This document shows, in pieces, positions 58,501 through 64,000 of a stretch of DNA of 64,000 nt. The translations under genes were made by a program, and so were the position numbers. The stretch covers positions 62,926,911 through 62,990,910 of the forward strand of contig OX419760.1 in NCBI GenBank assembly GCA_948567375.1, read 5' to 3'. This DNA comes from Lunularia cruciata (taxonomy: Eukaryota; Streptophyta; Marchantiopsida; Lunulariales; Lunulariaceae). How positions within the stretch are numbered: the first letter of the stretch is position 1; every line of letters begins with the position of its first letter. Under the pieces are notes generated by a model, which worked only from the letters and a program-made list of their open reading frames with translations, searched no databases and was not told the origin of the DNA.

Positions 58501-61500
58501 ATTGTGACCATCGTCACCTTGACTTCTCTCATGGGTTGTGCTTGGGACTCCCCTAGAGATCTCATTTGCAGCTACACTAGCCAGTAAACTGATTCCCTGA
58601 TCATCAACATCCATAGCAGTAGCCCCGTTAGCTGCACCATCTGGTGCTGTTCCGGTAGAAATAGACATCTCCCCCTTCTTGATGTCCTCGGACTCAAAAC
58701 CACCTTCCGAGACACCATTTCTTGGAGCAAATCCATTACTGTTTCCGATCGCTTCGTGGGATTCCTTACAGATCCTCTCGCCATCTATTCTGCTGGGTTC
58801 ATCACCTCTCCTCTCCCCCTCTCCCAAACTCTCGCCAGGGAGCGAACTGGTGTACTTGTCCCTGTCGTCATCAGCGGAAGATCCAAGTCTTCCACCGCCA
58901 TTTCCACCTCCATTTCGGGCTTCAGTATTGACTTCCACAGGACCACCGTTCTGACTACCATTTTGCAATCTACTCTTACCGTCAGAGCTATCCAGGCTTA
59001 AAGAGGTATTCCTCTCCGGGATGTTGGGTGACATGCCTCTACTCGCGGGGGTCGCTTGTTCATACGAGCCGCTATTCATTCTTGCAGGACTTCTGCCGGG
59101 ATTCGGTATTCTCACAATCAGCCTGTGTTGATTACTACCATCCCGTCCTGCTTCTCCGCTCCCTTTTTCTGGTGCTGAGGTGGTCGATGTGGCGCTCTTA
59201 TCAGTAGTCGCAGCCCGACTCCATATGAGAGGTTTGCCACTCAACGGTTCCTTGGACCCTCCTGTAAGATTAGATCCGAGGAGTCCCTTGACTGGTAAAA
59301 TAGGGTGACGTGATACTGAGCCTGCAGTTTTCGAACTGACTGCCCCAGCCATCGATGAATTCTTTATTTCCTCTTTCCAGGTGGAATTAGGAGCACCTTT
59401 TCCCGGGGGGATACCAGCCCATATTTGGCCATTGCTTTGAGACTGAGAGCTGTTGCTTTTCTCATCCTTCACTGAAAGACCCGCCACATCCACAGGTGCG
59501 CTTCCCGTGGAGAGCTTACTACTGGTCTCTTCTTTCTTAACTATGGAGGGTGAAGTTCCCGCAGTCGCCATTTTGTTTGCTGAGAAAGGAGCAGACTTGG
59601 AGATACCGTCCCCAAAGCCTGTACCATTGGGCATCGCTTTGGCACTGCCCGCAGATGCTCCAGAACTCTTCACTGCAACTTCTGTGGGCCCTCCCTTCAT
59701 AAGGTGAGAATGTACCACCACATCAGGCGACGATTGCTTGTAATTATTCCACAACGCGTGGTTGGAAGACTTGCCCTCTCCAGAGAGTTTCATCTCTGCA
59801 TCAACCCGCTTCTTCCAGATGTCCACCAATTTCCTCGCCTTCTTCTGAATTTCCAAATTTTTGTGACTACGCAGATGATTGACAGATTTACCGACGCTGC
59901 AAGTCTTCAATCCATCCAAGTCTACAGGCAACTTATCGAGAGCTCTTAACAAAGTCAACAACAACTCTTCCACGCCTTTGTCTCCCTCCTTTGGACTTCC
60001 ACCATCCCCAACCTTCCCTTTGTGTGCTTCTTGAAGCCAGTCATCTAACATAGGCAAGCCCCCTAGTTGAACAAATCGGGCTAGACAATCATCGCGTTCG
60101 GTAGCAGCAACAACACTGGCCAGCATTGTGCGTCTAGAGGAGACATCTCCAGCCTTTCTGACACCATCATTCTGGTCTTGTTGCATCAACTGTACTAGTC
60201 GTTCCACACCTGATGAATTCTGCAACCCTCCATCCTTATCAGTAATGGATGCAATCTCTTCAGGCTTCATGCTGCGCTCGCGCTTCAGTGGGCTTGACTC
60301 ACCATCCTCAGACTTCAGTGATCGTTCGCGCTTACTAGGCTCCAAGTTTTGGTCGGCACGCTCTCGCTTCTTTCCTTTGCTTGGTGCGGAGAAAGAAACA
60401 TTCTGGGCTACTTCTGAACTAGGCTTTGGTTGCTGAGAAGAGGTGGGTCCTGTCAATGATCTAGGTGAAGGCCCTCCTGATTGCACTGCTGCCTGCATCT
60501 CCAGCTTTGTCCTCTCCAGCAACTGATCTACCTCGTCTTGATGCTCCTGAATGCGGAAACGAACGAACTCAGATCAAATGGGGACAACAATACATGGAAG
60601 AAATCAGGATGTTCAAACCTGTAACAATCCTGGATTACGAACCAACAAACAACTCATATTGCAGATAAGGCAGAGTTTAAATCCCTTCTCTCACTAGTAC
60701 TACGGGGAGGATATGACAACGAGAACATAATTTCGAACCGAACATCACAAAGAAACCACATACTAGACCAACACTGATAACGGAGTACTCTTCCTACCGG
60801 TCATGCTGGTGTCCAAGCAGGAGCGGAGAAACAGGTGCCGCGAAATTAGTACTCAGCCACCTGACAGAAAGAGGACTACGCCATCTATGGAGCTTAAAAC
60901 AGTATCTCTCAATTTCAAGTATCTCCACATACACCTTAGATGTATGTGCTTATCATCAACCCACTTACATCAGTGTAGTCACGATCTGTAAGCCACCATA
61001 GGCACTTGTTTGCTGTGTCATATACTCTCCGACAAACGAACGACGAAACACCTGGTGGAAGTTCAGCGCCTTTGCGTAGGAAAGCGACCTTGCAGGGATG
61101 TAAAAGCGAAGCAGCTGATATCTCATCCTTGTGAAAAGAATAGAAAATTTCGTTGGGGGCAGCCTCAAGAGGTACCCCCTTGGCTAGCTTGACATCAGCT
61201 GGTCGATATAGCCAATTCACTGCAAGCTTGGTTGTGTCTTTCTCTTGGGTCACCTTGCGAAGGATGCCAATAAATGGTGGGGCATTTCCTGCCTGAAAAA
61301 GTGCACAATCCCCGACGCTAAGCTTGCGACCACCCTGCAAAATAGACATACTTGAATGTAAGCAAACCACAACAATCTACTAGCAGCTCGCCACGACAAA
61401 AGATAGATACAGTTGAAAATTTAGATCTAGCGGCGTTTAACCATAAATTCTTCACAAGGTCAATGCAATCGTGCAACACCACAGCTAGAAATAAGATACA

Positions 61501-63235
61501 CTTCAAGGTTGATTGTGACGATCGAGCTCTACAGGTCTATCCGAATCCGGTCCAAAATCGGCTTAACCCCGCATCCCCACATACTTCTCTAACTGGTGTT
61601 TGTTAAGCTATCGACCGCTGAGTGTAATGCGCGCTCTTCACAATTGAAGGAAATCTAACAAAGAGGATGCCAGCAACTTTCATGTGACTAGAGACCAGAG
61701 ACAACGCCTTCCTACGTCCATTTTGCAGTGGACGAGTTTGCAAGGATCTCAAGGATACACGAAAAGAGCTGTACAGAGGCTCGAGGGGAATTCAAACGCC
61801 TAATTACGACCTCGACGTCTGGGTGACAGAAGTTGACGAACACCAAAGGACAACGGAGAAGGATTAGACCCCAAACGACCCCTGAAGTGTGCGTCGAGGC
61901 TATTGGAAAGACATGCAAAGACTGAAGGTCGCGTTCCTGACACAGTACCCAACGAAGCATGAAAAACCGCACTCGATAGTGGGAAGCCAAAATCAACGGG
62001 CAACAACCCAGGAGGATAGTTCGCAGTTGTCCATTGCTGTACAACTTTAACAGGTGCTTGTCACTTCAAGGTCACTTCGAGGTGCATATCACGTTTACTA
62101 ACTTTAATAGTTCAAGGTGCCTCCCGTATCCTTCACCCTGACCGGCACTCTCCAGGATGGACTCTCCAGGCATAAAACCAGATACCGGTCACTCCTTCAG
62201 CGTCATTGTGACGCTCCTTCCACATTCCATATCATACTGGCATGAAGTGAGATATCTTGCCATCCCCGATCTGAACATCTGGATGGGAGAAAGGCTTCGG
62301 ACACAATCTTAACTCCACGCTGACTTCTGGAGAAACAGTAGTCTTCTGACAACTCAACGTAAGGTTTTCTTGTCTATGACTTGTAGCTAGTTTGCAAGTA
62401 TGGACCAGTGATCCACTTTAGGACGACTTTTTGTTGCTGACAGCATTCAATGCCAGGTGATAGAAACCTCGTGGGAGGCCCGAAACCAGATATTGTGCCA
62501 GATATTAGGGAGTCAAGACAGCTCTGAGGAGAGCGTTACAAGTCCTGGCGCACGAGCAACTATTGAGTGGATTGAACTACTGTAAGAAGATACAGTGGTA
62601 GCTGCAGATGTGGACTCCAAACCCAATCATGAGACCGATGGGTAGGCGGCATGAACGCCTAAGATCCTTCTCCCTCATCGTGATTACTAGAAAGGAACCA
62701 ACGAGCTACATCTCATCTCCAAAGGAAAAAGTTATTGACAAAGAGTCTCAAGGCCTGTATGAGCAGCGACCTGCGCGCATGGACAGACGTATAGCGCTGC
62801 AGTTTGGTGTTGATTTGGAGTCTGTGAGACGGACTGATTCAGAGCCCGCATGCGATCCTACTCGTGGTGGGCTCGGAAGGTAGCAAAATGACTTCGAGAA
62901 AGATATCACGATTATGACGTAGGTGTAAGGTATGAAGAAGCAAGGCTTTGTAGGTATGAAGTCCAGATGACGACTTGATCAAGTCAGCAACCAAATCAAG
63001 TCCTGCATGAAAGTGACGGAGAGGAAGGCAGAAGGAGAGTCAGATCGTGTAGGAAACAAGGTCCCACTGCCTTCGAGGGAGAATTGAACAGGACAAGTTG
63101 AAACGCATCAACTTCATTAAGGATCACCTTCGCTTGTGATTTAAAGGAACTCGCCTCGACAGCGAAGGCGAGAATAGGGCGCCGTATATGCGCTTGCCAC
63201 ATACGCTGCCTCTCATAGATAAACTGTCCATGCAT
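55534..63235 (-). CDS. SUO: SUO-like BAH domain and TFIIS N-terminal domain protein
   Basis: Three exons on the minus strand, 63235-63128, 61334-60969 and 60546-55534, give 1828 residues. All junctions are phase 0 with GT-AG introns of 1793 and 422 bp. Exon 1 starts MHGQFIYERQRMWQAHIRR, like the MHGR...HMWQ start of Arabidopsis SUO. Exon 2 (residues 37-158) is the BAH domain (SVGDCALFQAGNAPPFIGIL, EIFYSFHKDEISAASLLHPC, VYDTANKCLWWLTD). Exon 3 carries the TFIIS N-terminal helical bundle (about 284-411, ending KKARKLVDIWKKRVDAEM), then a long Ser/Gly-rich low-complexity part. Five DLN motifs lie near the C-terminus (FDLNEGF, DIDLNVAD, LDLNLMDE, DFDLNDGP, LDLNAGP) and the chain ends KRKEPDGGWDLYRSSGF. 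SUO in Arabidopsis is a nuclear factor needed for miRNA-mediated repression; BAH domains read histone tails. The function here is inferred from the family. Confidence 0.92.
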
Positions 63236-64000
63236 GTCATTGGACCCTGCTGATTCCCCCTCTCGATATCACCCCACGTCCCACCCTCCGCCTCCACACT
63301 CTCGATGGTTCCAGTCTCTTTCTCTCTCTTTCCCTCTATCTATATCTCTCCTCTCCCACGCTAGAGGAACTCTCCACTCGTTCCTACGTGCAAACCAGTT
63401 CCTATCTAAGACCGCCAGAGGATACCTGAAGCACCCATCGAGCTCCTGGCCCTGTCCCTCGCTTACAATCCGACTGAGGACGAACTCTACAGTACCGAGA
63501 ACCTAAACGCTGACACTGCTCGCTCACCTTCCACCACCCTCTCTTCTATTTTCATACCACCGCCAACTCCCTCCAAGCTCCATTCCCCGCAGCCTGAAAG
63601 TAGCTTTACTTTGCTCTGTCCCGCCTGTTAGTGTATGTATCCTTGGCACCTCAAGACGAAGAGCACCACGAACTATATCACAAGACCACAACTACATAAC
63701 ACTCCCGAACAAGAGACCACCGTGACTTACATCAAACATCGGCCTCAAGTCGGGTCAGCACAGCGTTATCAGGTGAACCGCCTCTTGTGCCTCTTGTGCC
63801 TCTCGTTGTTGTACAAGCCTCTTTCCCTACGAGCTCTAGCTCCTCGCTCACTCTTCGTCAACACCATAACCTCAAAACTGCTAGCATCTTAGGTCCCTCC
63901 GTCTTTCCTCTCTCTCTCTTTTATCTTCTACCACTCAATACATCCTCCGTCTTCCCAGCATCCATCATCGCACCCTCCCTTCTTCTCCCTCTTCTTCAAT
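63236..64000. promoter_or_regulatory. Promoter and leader region upstream of the SUO-like gene
   Basis: Contains pyrimidine-rich plus-strand tracts at 63310-63360 and 63895-64000. On the minus strand these are GA-rich leader-like DNA for the SUO-like gene. Plus-strand pyrimidine tracts could equally be the leader of a divergent gene beginning past the window. No TATA box was identified with confidence. Confidence 0.4.

Noticed and set aside
55469-60436. Plus-strand open frames opposite the SUO-like gene (for example 55469-55939 and 60128-60436)
   Set aside because: They are mirror frames of the large minus-strand exon and show no domains.
1-64000. CRISPR array, bacterial operon or phage signals
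   Set aside because: No regularly spaced identical repeats with unique spacers; the window is clearly intron-bearing eukaryotic DNA, and the tandem repeats found are plain minisatellites.

Overview
The window is nuclear DNA of a land plant. It carries three multi-exon genes with GT-AG introns whose best matches are plant families: an ABCA full-size transporter, a UBC22/UBE2S ubiquitin-conjugating enzyme, and a SUO-type BAH-TFIIS protein. These sit between islands of old transposable elements. The mobile elements are a chromodomain Ty3/gypsy family, a second gypsy family with long LTRs, a FAR1-type MULE, and an R2-like LINE whose endonuclease is restriction-like. Together with introns mostly of 150-500 bp, this suggests a non-seed plant, probably a bryophyte. 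That taxonomic call is inference, not proof.

Layout. 1-4263: young gypsy element A (minus strand, 3' part off the left edge), inserted into older element D of the same family (4264-7664, plus strand). D also holds an insertion of a second gypsy family, B (4642-6125). 7851-10338: two further B-family LTRs in opposite orientation. 10339-11077: AT-rich filler. 11078-11555: truncated LINE C2. 12931-27677: ABCA transporter gene, plus strand, 35 exons, 1761 residues; every splice phase closes. 29612-32160: B-family LTR with primer-binding site and gag only. 32671-33130: LINE copy C3, strongly AT-shifted. 36198-39322: UBC22/UBE2S gene, plus strand, 6 exons, 247 residues. 39323-49216: gene-poor, with tandem repeats and a MULE relic (41506-43215). 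49217-53317: three LINE C pieces, including a copy that joins the N-terminal zinc finger to the C-terminal endonuclease with no reverse transcriptase between. 55534-63235: SUO-like gene, minus strand, 3 exons, 1828 residues.

The three host genes show no common pathway. UBC22/UBE2S extends K11 ubiquitin chains with the anaphase-promoting complex, SUO-type proteins act in small-RNA-linked gene regulation, and ABCA proteins move lipids.

Most notable: the ABCA protein keeps both Walker A motifs but has lost the signature and switch-histidine residues in both nucleotide-binding domains, and the Walker B glutamate in the first. The element A and D LTRs carry perfect heat-shock elements. The family B LTRs carry a conserved inverted pair of W-box cores upstream of a TATA box.
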